Source of the DNA: Mucilaginibacter flavus
GTDB lineage: Bacteria; Bacteroidota; Bacteroidia; Sphingobacteriales; Sphingobacteriaceae
Assembly: GCF_030409315.1 (NCBI RefSeq)
Contig: NZ_JAUFPS010000024.1
Span: 195,607-259,606 of the forward strand
Direction of reading: 5' to 3'
Length of the DNA stretch: 64,000 nucleotides
The position numbers and the translations under genes are program-made. Positions 16,102 to 25,378 of the stretch are shown here, piece after piece. Under the pieces are notes generated by a model, which did not search any database, was not told where the DNA came from, and saw only the letters and a list, made by a program, of their open reading frames with translations. How positions within the stretch are numbered: the first letter of the stretch is position 1; the number at the start of each line of letters is the position of its first letter.

Positions 16102-16692
16102 ATGTATTGGTACGAAGAGGACATTAAGCAACTTGAAAAGCTTACTTTAAATAAAACATTTGAGCCCGAAACTATTTTTTACGGTAGTTCATCGGTGCGT
16201 TTATGGACAACACTTAACGACGATTTTAAACAACTTAACCCCTTTAACCTTGGTTTTGGCGGCTCAACCCTTGCCGCTTGTGTTTGGTTTTTTGAAAGGG
16301 TAATGATAAGTTATCAGCCAAAAAGACTGATCATTTATGCCGGCGACAATGATCTGGGCGACGGCCGCCACCCCGAAGAGGTATTTATATTTTTTCAGCA
16401 ACTGGTAACCAAAGTGCAACAGCGCTTTGGCAATTTGCCCTGTTACTATGTTTCTTTAAAACCAAGCCTCAGCCGCTGGAACATTATCGATAAATTTAAA
16501 TATGCAAACAACCTTATTGAAACAGAAATAGTTAAAAACACCAACAACTGGCAGTTCATTAATATTTATAAAGAGATGGTTGATGTTAAAGGCTATCCAA
16601 AAAAAGAGTATTTTGTAGGCGATGGGTTGCATTTAAGTACGGCGGGATATCAATTATGGAAACAAATTATAACCGACCATATTAACCGCTAA
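16102..16692 (+). CDS. SGNH/GDSL-family hydrolase
   Basis: The 196-residue protein has the SGNH blocks: YGSSSVRLW with the nucleophilic Ser near residue 33, GFGGST (block II), AGDNDLGDGR (block III) and GDGLHLSTAGY with the Asp-His pair at the end. It has no signal peptide, so it likely acts in the cytoplasm on acyl esters or acetylated sugars. The esterase that follows at 16762 may be part of the same transcript. Confidence 0.87.
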   Translation: MYWYEEDIKQLEKLTLNKTFEPETIFYGSSSVRLWTTLNDDFKQLNPFNLGFGGSTLAACVWFFERVMISYQPKRLIIYAGDNDLGDGRHPEEVFIFFQQLVTKVQQRFGNLPCYYVSLKPSLSRWNIIDKFKYANNLIETEIVKNTNNWQFINIYKEMVDVKGYPKKEYFVGDGLHLSTAGYQLWKQIITDHINR

Positions 16693-16761
16693 GCATTACC
16701 ATTTATTTAATTTGAAGTAACATTTGTTTTGGAAATTTCGCAGCAAAATACCAGCCCAATA

Positions 16762-17490
16762 ATGAACAGAACGTACCATAAATGGTTTAGCGCAAGTTTG
16801 CACCGCCATATGGAAATGTTGGTATTTGGCCACGGCGGCAAAGCTGTGCTTTTTTTTCCTACCCGCATGGCCCGGTTTTATGATTATGAAAACTGGGGCA
16901 TTGTTGAAGCTTTAAAAGATAAATTAGAAAACGGTGAGCTACAGCTTTTTTGCGTTGATAGCGTTGATTCTGAAAGTTTTTATAACCATTGGGTACACCC
17001 GGTTGCACGTATTGAGCGCCATTTACAATACGAGCAATACATTCTTACCGAGGTGCTCCCGGTAATGCAAACCGAAAACAAGGGCGATTATTTTGAAGTT
17101 GCCGGTTGCAGCATGGGGGCCTACCATGCCATTAACCTGGCCATGAAACACCCTACCCTGTTTAAAAAAGTGATCAGCATGAGTGGCAGGTACGATCTTA
17201 CCCAACAAATTGATGATTTTAAAGACCTGTTTGATGGCTACCGGGATGAAAACATTTACTTCAATATGCCTTTACAATTTATGGCCAATATGGAAGATGA
17301 TGCCGTTTTAAATGCGATCAGAAAAGTAGAAATCATTATGGCAGTTGGCGAAACCGACCCATTCATTAACAGTAACCGCGCCTTTGGTCATTTATTATCT
17401 GCAAAACAAATCCCCCATCAGCTGTACGTATGGGATAATTACGCCCACCGCCCACGTTATTGGAAACAAATGGTGCGTTTGTATTTATAA
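16762..17490 (+). CDS. Esterase D-like alpha/beta hydrolase
   Basis: I chose ATG 16762 (MNRTYHKWFS), since the longer frame begins with TTG 16729; the protein then has 242 residues. The nucleophile elbow is GCSMGAYHA, the acid is likely Asp in GETDPF and the base His in YAHRPRYW. The family (putative esterase, PF00756 type) hydrolyses short acyl esters. It lies 69 bases after the SGNH hydrolase. Confidence 0.83.
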   Translation: MNRTYHKWFSASLHRHMEMLVFGHGGKAVLFFPTRMARFYDYENWGIVEALKDKLENGELQLFCVDSVDSESFYNHWVHPVARIERHLQYEQYILTEVLPVMQTENKGDYFEVAGCSMGAYHAINLAMKHPTLFKKVISMSGRYDLTQQIDDFKDLFDGYRDENIYFNMPLQFMANMEDDAVLNAIRKVEIIMAVGETDPFINSNRAFGHLLSAKQIPHQLYVWDNYAHRPRYWKQMVRLYL

Positions 17491-17755
17491 CGTTAAACTC
17501 AGCGGTAAGCAAGGTCAGCTTTATTTTCTATGACAACAATGTTACAAAACTGCCTCTTACTGCTTCGGCCCAGTTTAACAAGCTGATTATCAACCATGGT
17601 ATAAAGCAATAAACTTTCAAAAAACAACAAACTTTGTATCATTATTGGTAACAAATACCCTCTTATGTTATTTTTTTTCATTCTCCGAAAACTTTTGTCT
17701 TGTTTAAGAGTTATTAGATTAATTTATTAAGAACTTTTAGTGGGCAACTACTATA

Positions 17756-19108
17756 ATGAAAACAAATCTAAAAACTATGAATTATTCTACATTAAAGAAA
17801 ACAGCCGCGTTGTCGATTGCTTCTTTGTTAGTTGTAGGTATGGCCAATGCCCAAACCGATTCTACCAAAACCGCAACTACTACAACGTCGTCTGAGACCT
17901 CTACCGCCAAGGTATTTGGTGGTATTGGGCAGTACAACACATTTAGTATTGGCATAAGTGCAGGTGTTACCGATGGGTTGGTTCCTTTTTCAATTAACTC
18001 TACCAATAAGTTTAAAGCTGATTTGGGTTATGGTGTTTCGTTAAGACAACAATTATCGCACACTTTTAGCTTACAGTTAGATTATTTAGGTGGTAAAGTA
18101 CACGGTATTGACAAGGAAGGAACAAACAAATACGGTTATACCGAGTATAAAACATCTTACAATGCAGGAGCGTTGAGCGGCGTTTTTAATATTGCAAGCG
18201 TAAGCTTTTTACACCGCAAAAACAGCGTTAACTTTTACGGTTCGGCAGGTTTAGGCTTAAGTTTCTACAAACCTAAAAGCTATACCGACGTTAACGGCAA
18301 TACGGCAGCTTACACTAACACAGTTAAAGAATTATTTGCCCCGGTAGGTGCAGGTGTTAAATTCCGTTTAAGCGATGCGGTTGCATTAAATTTAGGTTAC
18401 ACTGTTAACTTTGTACAAGGTTACAACTTCCAGGGTTTCCATACTTATCCTCAGCAAAACCACTACTCTTACACTTATGGTGGTTTAGAGTTTACTTTAG
18501 GTTCAAAATCAAAACAGAACCTTACCTGGGTAAACCCGGTTGCGCAGATGTATGATGAGTTATACGATGCTGCCTTACGTCAGGAAGTTGAAGCTTTAAA
18601 AGGTCGTGTTACTAACGTAGAAACCGCGGTTAGCGACTTGAAAAAAGACTCTGACGGTGACGGTGTTGCCGATCAGTTTGACAAATGCCCAGGTACGCCT
18701 GCAGGTAGTGTAGTTGATGGTTCTGGTTGCGTTATCGTGTTCCCTAAACCAGATTCTTCATTAGCCGCTAAACCGGTAGCTACAGCTTACTCAAACATCC
18801 AGTTTGAATTTGATAGTTCGGTATTACGCACTTCATCTTATCCTGTGTTAGATGCTACTTCTGCCGATTTACGTTCATCTGGTAAAAAAGTTGAGGTTGA
18901 TGGTTTTGCATCATCTGAAGGTACTGCTGCTCACAATATGCAGTTATCAAAAGATCGTGCTAACTCAGTAAAAACTTACTTAGTTAACTCTGGTGTTGAC
19001 GCTAAAAAAGTTAAAGTAAAAGGTTATGGTGAAACCATGCCAATTGCAGATAACTCAACAGAAGAAGGGCGCGTTACTAACCGTCGCGTTCAATTCAAAC
19101 AAAAATAA
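17756..19108 (+). CDS. OmpA-family outer-membrane protein
   Basis: The 450-residue protein has a signal peptide (cleavage near MANAQ), an N-terminal beta-barrel (about 50-260), a coiled segment rich in Glu and Val, a thrombospondin type 3-like calcium repeat (DSDGDGVADQFDKCP) and a C-terminal OmpA peptidoglycan-binding domain with FDSSVLRTSSYPVLDATS and GRVTNRRVQF. It anchors the outer membrane to the cell wall. Start at 17756 or Met 17777 is possible. Codon use is strongly biased to TTA, TCA and GTT, suggesting high expression. A strong terminator follows. Confidence 0.94.
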   Translation: MKTNLKTMNYSTLKKTAALSIASLLVVGMANAQTDSTKTATTTTSSETSTAKVFGGIGQYNTFSIGISAGVTDGLVPFSINSTNKFKADLGYGVSLRQQLSHTFSLQLDYLGGKVHGIDKEGTNKYGYTEYKTSYNAGALSGVFNIASVSFLHRKNSVNFYGSAGLGLSFYKPKSYTDVNGNTAAYTNTVKELFAPVGAGVKFRLSDAVALNLGYTVNFVQGYNFQGFHTYPQQNHYSYTYGGLEFTLGSKSKQNLTWVNPVAQMYDELYDAALRQEVEALKGRVTNVETAVSDLKKDSDGDGVADQFDKCPGTPAGSVVDGSGCVIVFPKPDSSLAAKPVATAYSNIQFEFDSSVLRTSSYPVLDATSADLRSSGKKVEVDGFASSEGTAAHNMQLSKDRANSVKTYLVNSGVDAKKVKVKGYGETMPIADNSTEEGRVTNRRVQFKQK

Positions 19109-19130
19109 TTTTTAATAAAATATTATTTGC

Positions 19131-19165
19131 GAAGGCTCCGGATAACCCGGAGCCTTCTTTGTTTT
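19131..19165 (+). terminator. Terminator of the OmpA gene
   Basis: GAAGGCTCCGG pairs perfectly with CCGGAGCCTTC over 11 bases around ATAAC, followed by TTTGTTTTT. Confidence 0.85.
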
Positions 19166-19233
19166 TACACGATTTAGGGATTTTGCAGGATTACAAGATT
19201 TCTAAATACTAAGGCAAAACAAATATTAAGCAA

Positions 19234-19263
19234 AAAAGCCGTTGAATTTCTTCAACGGCTTTT
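19234..19263. terminator. Bidirectional terminator between convergent genes
   Basis: AAAAGCCGTTGAA and TTCAACGGCTTTT are exact complements around TTTC, with A and T runs at both ends. It serves the alcohol dehydrogenase gene on the minus strand. Confidence 0.85.
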
Positions 19264-19292
19264 CGTTTACCCGGATAAACCCGGGTTAAAAA

Positions 19293-20336
19293 TTAAAGGG
19301 TTGCCATATCAATTACAAAACGGTAACGCACATCGCCTTTAACCATACGGTCGTAAGCTGGCTGAATATCTTTGATATCAATTAATTCAATATCTGATAC
19401 GATGTTATGCTCGGCGCAAAAATCAAGCATTTCCTGGGTTTCTTTGATCCCGCCAATGCCCGATCCGGCTAAGCTTTTACGGCCGCCTAATAAACTAAAC
19501 GCGGCAATTTCTGCCGGTTTTGGTGGTACGCCTACGCAAATATGTACACCGTTGGTTCTTAATAAAGATAGGTACATGTTAAAATCATGCTCGGCCGATA
19601 CGGTATCCAAAATAAAATCGAAAGTACCTTTGGCGGCTTTTACCTGCGCTTCATCGGTTGTAACCACAAAGTGATGGGCTCCTAATTTTTTAGCGTCTTC
19701 TTCTTTTTTAGGCGAAGTGCTTAACACTGTAACTTCGGCACCAAAGGCCACGCCAAATTTAACAGCCATGTGGCCAAGGCCACCCAATCCTAAAACGGCT
19801 AATTTATGGCCCTTGCCTACTTTCCAGTGCCTTAAAGGCGAGTAGGTTGTAATACCTGCGCAAAGTAAAGGCGCAACAGCCGCCAAATCTACTTTATCAG
19901 ATACATGCAATACAAACTCTTCCCGTACAACAATGGTGTTTGAATAACCGCCATAAGTTGGAGTTTTGCCATCGCGCTCGTAGCTGTTGTAGGTTTGCGT
20001 GCTGCCTTCAAGGCAATATTGCTCCAAATCCTGTTTGCAGTTTTCGCAAACCTGGCAAGAGTCAACCATACAGCCGGTACCGGCAAGGTCGCCTACTTTA
20101 AAGTTTTTTACGTGGTCGCCTACTTTAACTACGCGACCTACAATTTCGTGACCCGGAATCATCGGGAAAATACCCGGGAACCAGTCGTTTTTAATCTGGT
20201 GTAAATCTGAGTGGCAAACGCCGCAATATAAAATATCAAATTGTACATCATGCGGACCTACTTCGCGCCTTTCAAATGACCAGGGAGCCAATGGTGTATT
20301 CTCGTCCTGGGCTGCATAAGATTTTGCTTCAATCAT
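19293..20336 (-). CDS. Zinc-dependent NADP alcohol dehydrogenase (YahK/CAD type)
   Basis: The 347-residue medium-chain dehydrogenase has catalytic-zinc ligands in CGVCHSDLH and GHEIVG, a structural-zinc cluster CQVCENCKQDLEQYC, and the Rossmann motif GLGGLGHMA. The closest type is the cinnamyl alcohol or YahK aldehyde reductase group, which reduces broad aldehydes with NADPH. It is transcribed alone on the minus strand. Confidence 0.92.
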   Translation of the reverse strand: MIEAKSYAAQDENTPLAPWSFERREVGPHDVQFDILYCGVCHSDLHQIKNDWFPGIFPMIPGHEIVGRVVKVGDHVKNFKVGDLAGTGCMVDSCQVCENCKQDLEQYCLEGSTQTYNSYERDGKTPTYGGYSNTIVVREEFVLHVSDKVDLAAVAPLLCAGITTYSPLRHWKVGKGHKLAVLGLGGLGHMAVKFGVAFGAEVTVLSTSPKKEEDAKKLGAHHFVVTTDEAQVKAAKGTFDFILDTVSAEHDFNMYLSLLRTNGVHICVGVPPKPAEIAAFSLLGGRKSLAGSGIGGIKETQEMLDFCAEHNIVSDIELIDIKDIQPAYDRMVKGDVRYRFVIDMATL

Positions 20337-20899
20337 GGTAGTTTTGTTTGTTGTTTTTTAGTGTTTGTTGGTAATTAAAGGTACTAATAATTACAAGTGC
20401 TGTTATAGTTTGGATGGGATTATATCCCCTAAGGCAAACTATTTTTTATCGCGCAGGTTAACAAGCTACGCCCTGCCTTTTTAGCTTTATGTGTGCAAGT
20501 TTAAGACCTATTTTAACAGGTTACCAAATAGCGACATCCAATTGTTTGATTTTTGTAAGCATCGGTTTGATTTTCGTAAGGTATAAGGAAGGGCAAGGAT
20601 GAACCGGGCATATATTATATCATTAACCACAAAACAGCTTACAATTCGCCGCCATAAAGGAAGGGCAAACGCATGTAATTGGGTTAACATAACTTAACAC
20701 ATTTCAGAAATACATTTTATAAATAACTAACAATCAATATTTTATATTTTTACAAGGTTAACATTAAACTGATGTATAGCGCAATTTTGGCGCAAGGGTC
20801 TGATATTATGTCGCTTTTTACTTGTTCTTGTCGCTTTTTTTTCATAAATTAGTATATAAATAACTGTTTATCAACATATAACCTAAACCCAATAACATT
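20337..20899. other. Intergenic region between divergent genes
   Basis: 563 bases between the alcohol dehydrogenase and the DUF1906 gene. An open frame 20508-20690 (minus) has no motif or start context. A short direct repeat TGTCGCTTTTT...TTGTCGCTTTTTTT lies at about 20808-20839. No structural RNA was recognised. Confidence 0.55.
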
Positions 20900-21571
20900 A
20901 TGCCAAATACCTCATCACCAATCGCCCTACCCGGTACCGTTCAGCCTGCTGCTGCCGGTTTATCGGGTTTTGATATCAATTCGCCTGTAAGCGCTACAGC
21001 CGCAGCGGGTTTTAAAAATGCGGGATACGCTTTCTGCATCCGCTACATTCCGCGTACCGCCCAACTGCAAGCAGGTAACCTAACTAATGCCGAAGCATTG
21101 CACATTTTAAACGCTGGTTTAGCGCTTATGGCAGTGCAACACGTTGCCAACGATGGCTGGGTGCCATCTGCAGCCCTTGGAACACAATACGGGAGCTATG
21201 CTGCTTTATATGCAACCCAGATAGTTGGGCTGCCGCCTGGAGTAAACATCTGGCTTGATCTGGAAGGGGTTAATCAACAGGCTCCTGCTGCCGACGTAAT
21301 AGCCTATTGCCAGGCATGGTATACCGAAGTAAAATCGGCAGGGTATGAACCTGGCATATACGTTGGCTGGGACGCCGGCCTTACATCGCAGCAATTGTAT
21401 ACTAAATTATCATTTAGTCACTACTGGCGGGCGTATAACGGCCCCGACGTTGCCACACGCGGCTTCCAGATTTTACAACACACGCAAAAACTGGTAAATG
21501 GGTTTATGATTGACCCTAATGTAACCCAGACTGACCACCTCGGCGGTACCGCCATCTGGCTGGCTATCTAA
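20900..21571 (+). CDS. DUF1906 glycoside hydrolase-like protein
   Basis: The 223-residue protein begins with a GFDINSPV segment near residue 24, then YAFCIRYIPR, a NIWLDLEGVNQQ acidic motif near 115 and YEPGIYVGW near 152, the layout of the DUF1906 (Rv2525c-like, GH25-related TIM barrel) family. Members are thought to act on peptidoglycan or other glycans. There is no obvious signal peptide, which is odd for a wall enzyme; release could be non-classical. Confidence 0.8.
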   Translation: MPNTSSPIALPGTVQPAAAGLSGFDINSPVSATAAAGFKNAGYAFCIRYIPRTAQLQAGNLTNAEALHILNAGLALMAVQHVANDGWVPSAALGTQYGSYAALYATQIVGLPPGVNIWLDLEGVNQQAPAADVIAYCQAWYTEVKSAGYEPGIYVGWDAGLTSQQLYTKLSFSHYWRAYNGPDVATRGFQILQHTQKLVNGFMIDPNVTQTDHLGGTAIWLAI

Positions 21572-21656
21572 ACCGGCAGTGCAGCATAGTAACAAATTTA
21601 AAATTGGTTGAAAACATTAGTAGTTTAAACAGTGGTAATGGTTTCAATCAATTTTA

Positions 21657-21664
21657 TATATTTG
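21657..21664 (+). promoter_or_regulatory. Promoter -7 element of tRNA-Arg
   Basis: TATATTTG, matching TAnnTTTG, lies 11 bases before the tRNA 5' end. Confidence 0.6.
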
Positions 21665-21675
21665 CGCCAATAACT

Positions 21676-21747
21676 GCTTCCGTAGTTCAATGGATAGAAT
21701 TATGGTTTCCGGTACCATCGATATGAGTTCGAATCTCGTCGGGAGCA
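21676..21747 (+). tRNA. tRNA-Arg (CCG)
   Basis: Folds as a full cloverleaf: acceptor GCTTCCG with CGGGAGC (one G-T pair), anticodon stem ATGGT/ACCAT with loop TTCCGGT giving anticodon CCG (reads CGG), T arm ATGAG-TTCGAAT-CTCGT, discriminator A. CCA is not encoded. A terminator follows directly. Confidence 0.93.
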
Positions 21748-21750
21748 CTA

Positions 21751-21792
21751 CAAAAGGCCGCTTAAGCTATGCTAAGCGGCCTTTTGATTTTT
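21751..21792 (+). terminator. Terminator after tRNA-Arg
   Basis: CAAAAGGCCGCTTA pairs perfectly with TAAGCGGCCTTTTG over 14 bases, followed by ATTTTTT. Confidence 0.85.
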
Positions 21793-21822
21793 TGAATGGG
21801 CGGGGATTGAGTGGTTTTATTC

Positions 21823-22213
21823 AAGCACGTTTTATTAGTTCAATAAACCTCGTATCAGCTTGTTAATTGGAATTGGTGTGAAGTTATGGACAAGATATTG
21901 TGGTTTTGATACTGTAGTCGGAGACTACAGGCATAGTCGTCCGAAGTCGGAGGCTTCGGACAGCTGTAGCTTATCTGAATTGCAGCAAAGCGAGACTAAA
22001 CCTATGCTCGGTATAATTTTGCAACAGGCTGTTGCAAAATTACCGTGGAAACTTATTTGCATTTTGAATGATCAGCTGATTTGCGCCAAGTTATTAAAGC
22101 ACGTTTTGTTAATTCAATAAATCTCATATCATTTTTTGATCGGAGTTAGTATGAGGTTATCGACAAACTATCGTGGTTTTATAGTTGTCCGAAGTCAGAG
22201 ATTATCGGACAGC
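21823..22213. repeat. Degenerate direct repeat tract with strong hairpins
   Basis: Bases 21823-21964 and 22097-22213 are diverged direct copies about 274 bases apart, both starting AAGCACGTTTT and sharing GTGGTTTT and a GTCCGAAGTC-type hairpin. Perfect hairpins lie at 21912-21930 (8-base arms), 21939-21961 (8-base arms) and 22015-22041 (12-base arms AATTTTGCAACA). No gene is supported. The tract separates tRNA-Arg from the nuclease-ImmA gene and may be the remnant of an integrated element. Confidence 0.7.
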
Positions 22214-22243
22214 GGGGACTTCGAACAGCGGGGTATAACCTTA

Positions 22244-23611
22244 TCAGAGCATTACCATCTTATTGATTATCTGGCCAACGGTCCTGGAATTTCGCTCAAA
22301 ATTAGGATCTGTACGCCGGTAATTACCGCCTGGCCCGAACTTGAGGATACCAAGGTTACTTAACCTATGTTCTAATGTTGCTTTGCTAACGCCAAAAAAG
22401 TTCGAGAATTGTTCCTGCATTAAATCGAATGCTTGTTGGTTGCACTGTTGATGATCTACGTATATTGTACCACGATGTCCATTTATGCCATTATTAATTT
22501 GATAAAGGACAATCTGAGCTAAAAGGCTTTTATACGGCAGGAGTAAGCAAGCCGCAAATCGATTAGCTTGCCATTCGATCCAATGCTTTTCATTAATCAA
22601 AGCGTGTTTACCCAAGGCTTTATTATATTCGGAATCTTGAAGATTATTGAAGACCATCTGATCCATAGAAAAGCCCGAATGCAGAATGTAATGACCTATT
22701 TCATGAGCTAGAATAAAATTAAACTGCGGAGATCCAACCAAATTACTATCAATGTGGATTATCTTTTCAGCAAAATCAATATAGCCATTTATCTTTTTCC
22801 CTTTATCAGATTTAATAGGTCGATCCGTCACAATTCTTACGCTATATTTTTCTGAAACATACACCATAAAGTCAGACATCGGCAAACCTTTATTTTTATA
22901 CAGTATTGAGGAGTCAAATGCGTTTAGTATATCCACAGTTATTTTTTCGATCAATTTTGCTGACCGAAGCTCTGTGCTCTGAACCTGATTACCAGGCTGA
23001 TACCATTGAGGACCGTATTTAAGAACCTTTGTCAGGAAATTGAATAAGCTAATTTCCCATCCGAGATCGTTAACTCCACCAAGACTCTGATTATAATAAT
23101 CGCTGATATCTGCCAATTGATCGAGCTCTTCAGAAAACTCACGCGCTGACGCATCGGTCTGTAGTGAATCTTTACTTCTCTTGGTGTTGTATAAAATCAT
23201 TTTTGATTGACCTTTCGAGTCAACCTGGATTACCATCAACCCATGAGACTCCGCATAAGATTTTGCAGCTTTTTGTAGCCTATTTGTTGTGATGAAAATA
23301 CCCTTTACATTTTTACCAGCAACTGAATTGATATCACCAACAAACTTGATTATCTCCTTTACATTGACAGGGTGATTATAATCCTTGCATTCTATTAAAC
23401 ATATGTGAGAATAACGATCTGCACCGGATGGCCAAACTTCAATACTTAAATCAAAATTGACGTACTCCTTCCGATCATGTCCATAATATCTGGGTTTGCG
23501 GTATGATTTACAAATACCAGGTAGAAAACCCAATTGTCCATCATTTAACGCTGCTAAAATGATATCGCACGCTTTATCCTCGAATAGATTTCCCTTTAAA
23601 ACAGTGTTCAT
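22244..23611 (-). CDS. PD-(D/E)XK nuclease fused to ImmA/IrrE metallopeptidase
   Basis: From ATG 23611 the protein has 455 residues (a 26-residue upstream extension is possible but unlikely). The N-terminal part (about 5-130) looks like an Mrr-type restriction endonuclease: G7-x-x-F10-E11, Asp54 in NFDLSIEVW and Glu74-Cys-Lys76 in CLIECKDY. The C-terminal part (about 250-400) has HEIGH at 303-307 and a later IEWQANRFAACLLLP that supplies the third zinc ligand of ImmA/IrrE peptidases. The gene is more AT-rich than its neighbours, uses different codons and lies beside a tRNA, which suggests horizontal acquisition. A role in phage or plasmid defence is inference from the domains. Confidence 0.82.
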   Translation of the reverse strand: MNTVLKGNLFEDKACDIILAALNDGQLGFLPGICKSYRKPRYYGHDRKEYVNFDLSIEVWPSGADRYSHICLIECKDYNHPVNVKEIIKFVGDINSVAGKNVKGIFITTNRLQKAAKSYAESHGLMVIQVDSKGQSKMILYNTKRSKDSLQTDASAREFSEELDQLADISDYYNQSLGGVNDLGWEISLFNFLTKVLKYGPQWYQPGNQVQSTELRSAKLIEKITVDILNAFDSSILYKNKGLPMSDFMVYVSEKYSVRIVTDRPIKSDKGKKINGYIDFAEKIIHIDSNLVGSPQFNFILAHEIGHYILHSGFSMDQMVFNNLQDSEYNKALGKHALINEKHWIEWQANRFAACLLLPYKSLLAQIVLYQINNGINGHRGTIYVDHQQCNQQAFDLMQEQFSNFFGVSKATLEHRLSNLGILKFGPGGNYRRTDPNFERNSRTVGQIINKMVML

Positions 23612-24056
23612 ATGGTTCTGGTAATAATAATGCAATATACATGCAATCGAGGCGATGCTAAAAAAAGTAGCATCAAAAGTTTTAAACATTATTCGCGCGG
23701 GTGTTAATAGAATGGAAAGGACTCAAAATAATAACAGTAAGCCGAATTTGTCTCTTCCCTTCACCATTCTGAGAAATTGCGTGGATACCAACAGTCGCGG
23801 TACGCCAAGCGAGCTTATAAACAAAAGCCAGGCCCTCCTTCCACTGGCAGGCACAAGCCCCAATTATTTACCTCATAACTGGCAGCGCAAAAAAAATCCC
23901 CGATTACAGCATAGTTCTGCAAACCGGGGATTTCAATATCATAGAATCATAGCGTAGAATAGATTCTTCACTACGTTCAGAATGACAGCGTTTTTTTAGG
24001 GTAGGTACTCCCAAAAATTGCATCTGTCTTGACTCTTAATTCTTGACTCTAAAAAA
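23612..24056. other. Intergenic region with repeat fragments
   Basis: No supported gene. An open frame 23655-23957 (plus) lacks motifs and gene-like composition. The right part holds the ychF terminator, a GATTCTTCACTACGTTCAGA word at 23961-23980 typical of dispersed repeats, and a period-7 GAYTCTT tract at 24027-24050. Confidence 0.6.
23889..23933 (-). terminator. Terminator of ychF
   Basis: On the minus strand AAATCCCCG and CGGGGATTT (9-base arms) enclose a smaller stem and are followed by a T8 tract. Confidence 0.75.
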
Positions 24057-25160
24057 CTATACGTTAAATCTGAAGTGCATGATATCGCCGTCCTGCACAA
24101 TGTATGTTTTGCCTTCAACGCCTAATTTACCGTTTTCTTTGATGGTGGTTTCCACGCCGTTGAATTTCACAAAGTCGTCGTATTTGATAACTTCGGCGCG
24201 GATGAAGCCTTTTTCAAAATCGGTGTGAATAACGCCGGCTGCTTGCGGTGCGGTGAAGCCCTGGGTAATTGTCCAGGCGCGCACTTCCTGTACACCAGCG
24301 GTAAAGTAAGTGGCCAGGCTTAACAGGCGGTAAGCGGCTTTAATCAGTTTGTTTACGCCCGATTCGGTTAAACCCAGGTCGTTTAAAAACATCTGGCGCT
24401 CTTCGTATGATTCCAGTTCAGAAATTTCGGCTTCAATTTGGGCAGATATGATCAGCACTTCGGCCTTTTCGTCGGCAACGGCGGCTTTAACCTGCTCAAC
24501 GTAGGCATTTCCGTTTGCTACCGAACCTTCGTCAACGTTACAAACGTACATTACCGGTTTAGCTGTAAGCAACCACAGATCGGCAACGTATTCTTTATCT
24601 TCTTCCTCAACTGGCGCAGTACGGGCCGATTTACCCTGCAACAGGTGATTTTTGTAAATGGTTAAAACATCAAATGTTTTTTTAGCCTCTTTGTCGCCAC
24701 CGGTTTTGGCCATTTTTTCAACCTTCTGGATTTTCTTTTCTATCGAATCCAAGTCTTTCAATTGCAATTCGGTATCAATGATCTCTTTATCACGGATAGG
24801 ATCAACCGAACCATCAACGTGTATTACGTTATCGTTATCAAAGCAACGTAATACGTGGATAATAGCGTTTGTAGCACGAATGTTGGCCAAAAACTGGTTA
24901 CCCAATCCTTCGCCTTTGCTGGCTCCTTTAACAAGGCCGGCAATGTCAACAATTTCTATAGTGTTTGGTACAATGCTTTTAGGCTGTACTATTTCTGTAA
25001 GTTTTGTTAAACGCTCATCTGGCACCGTAATTACGCCTACGTTTGGCTCAATGGTGCAAAACGGAAAGTTGGCCGCCTGCGCCTTGGCATTTGATAAGCA
25101 ATTAAAAAGTGTTGATTTACCCACGTTTGGTAAACCTACTATCCCACATTGTAAACCCAT
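24057..25160 (-). CDS. ychF: Redox-regulated ATPase YchF (Obg-family)
   Basis: The 367-residue protein has the OBG-type G domain with GLPNVGKST (G1) near residue 8, DIAGLVKGASKGEG (G3) near 73, and a C-terminal TGS domain ending in the conserved QDGDIMHFRFNV. YchF prefers ATP over GTP and binds ribosomes; in bacteria it dampens the oxidative stress response. Length is normal. The start codon is the only sensible one. Confidence 0.97.
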   Translation of the reverse strand: MGLQCGIVGLPNVGKSTLFNCLSNAKAQAANFPFCTIEPNVGVITVPDERLTKLTEIVQPKSIVPNTIEIVDIAGLVKGASKGEGLGNQFLANIRATNAIIHVLRCFDNDNVIHVDGSVDPIRDKEIIDTELQLKDLDSIEKKIQKVEKMAKTGGDKEAKKTFDVLTIYKNHLLQGKSARTAPVEEEDKEYVADLWLLTAKPVMYVCNVDEGSVANGNAYVEQVKAAVADEKAEVLIISAQIEAEISELESYEERQMFLNDLGLTESGVNKLIKAAYRLLSLATYFTAGVQEVRAWTITQGFTAPQAAGVIHTDFEKGFIRAEVIKYDDFVKFNGVETTIKENGKLGVEGKTYIVQDGDIMHFRFNV

Positions 25161-25378
25161 TTGTTTAGTTGATTAAGTTGATTAGGTGAGTGGTTGATTG
25201 GGTTAACTAAGTTTAGATTTTGACAACCTAATCAACCATTTAACTTAATCAACCACTCACTTTAAAAACCGCAAAGATAAGAGAAAATTTTACCCGATTA
25301 TTTGAAAAAATAAACGACTTTTGCCGACGTTAAAAAACAAGAATTATTTATAATAAGATGTAAAAAAGAGGGCACTAT

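Noticed and set aside
17499..17681. 60-residue minus-strand open frame
   Set aside because: AT-rich, no start context, no motif.
18650..18730. Calcium-binding repeat as a sign of a separate gene
   Set aside because: The DxDGDG segment is the normal linker of OmpA-family proteins and stays in frame.
20508..20690. 60-residue minus-strand open frame
   Set aside because: Located in a promoter-bearing gap with no motif.
23655..23957. 100-residue open frame on the plus strand
   Set aside because: Overlaps the start of the nuclease-ImmA gene and the ychF terminator, and shows no protein-like pattern.
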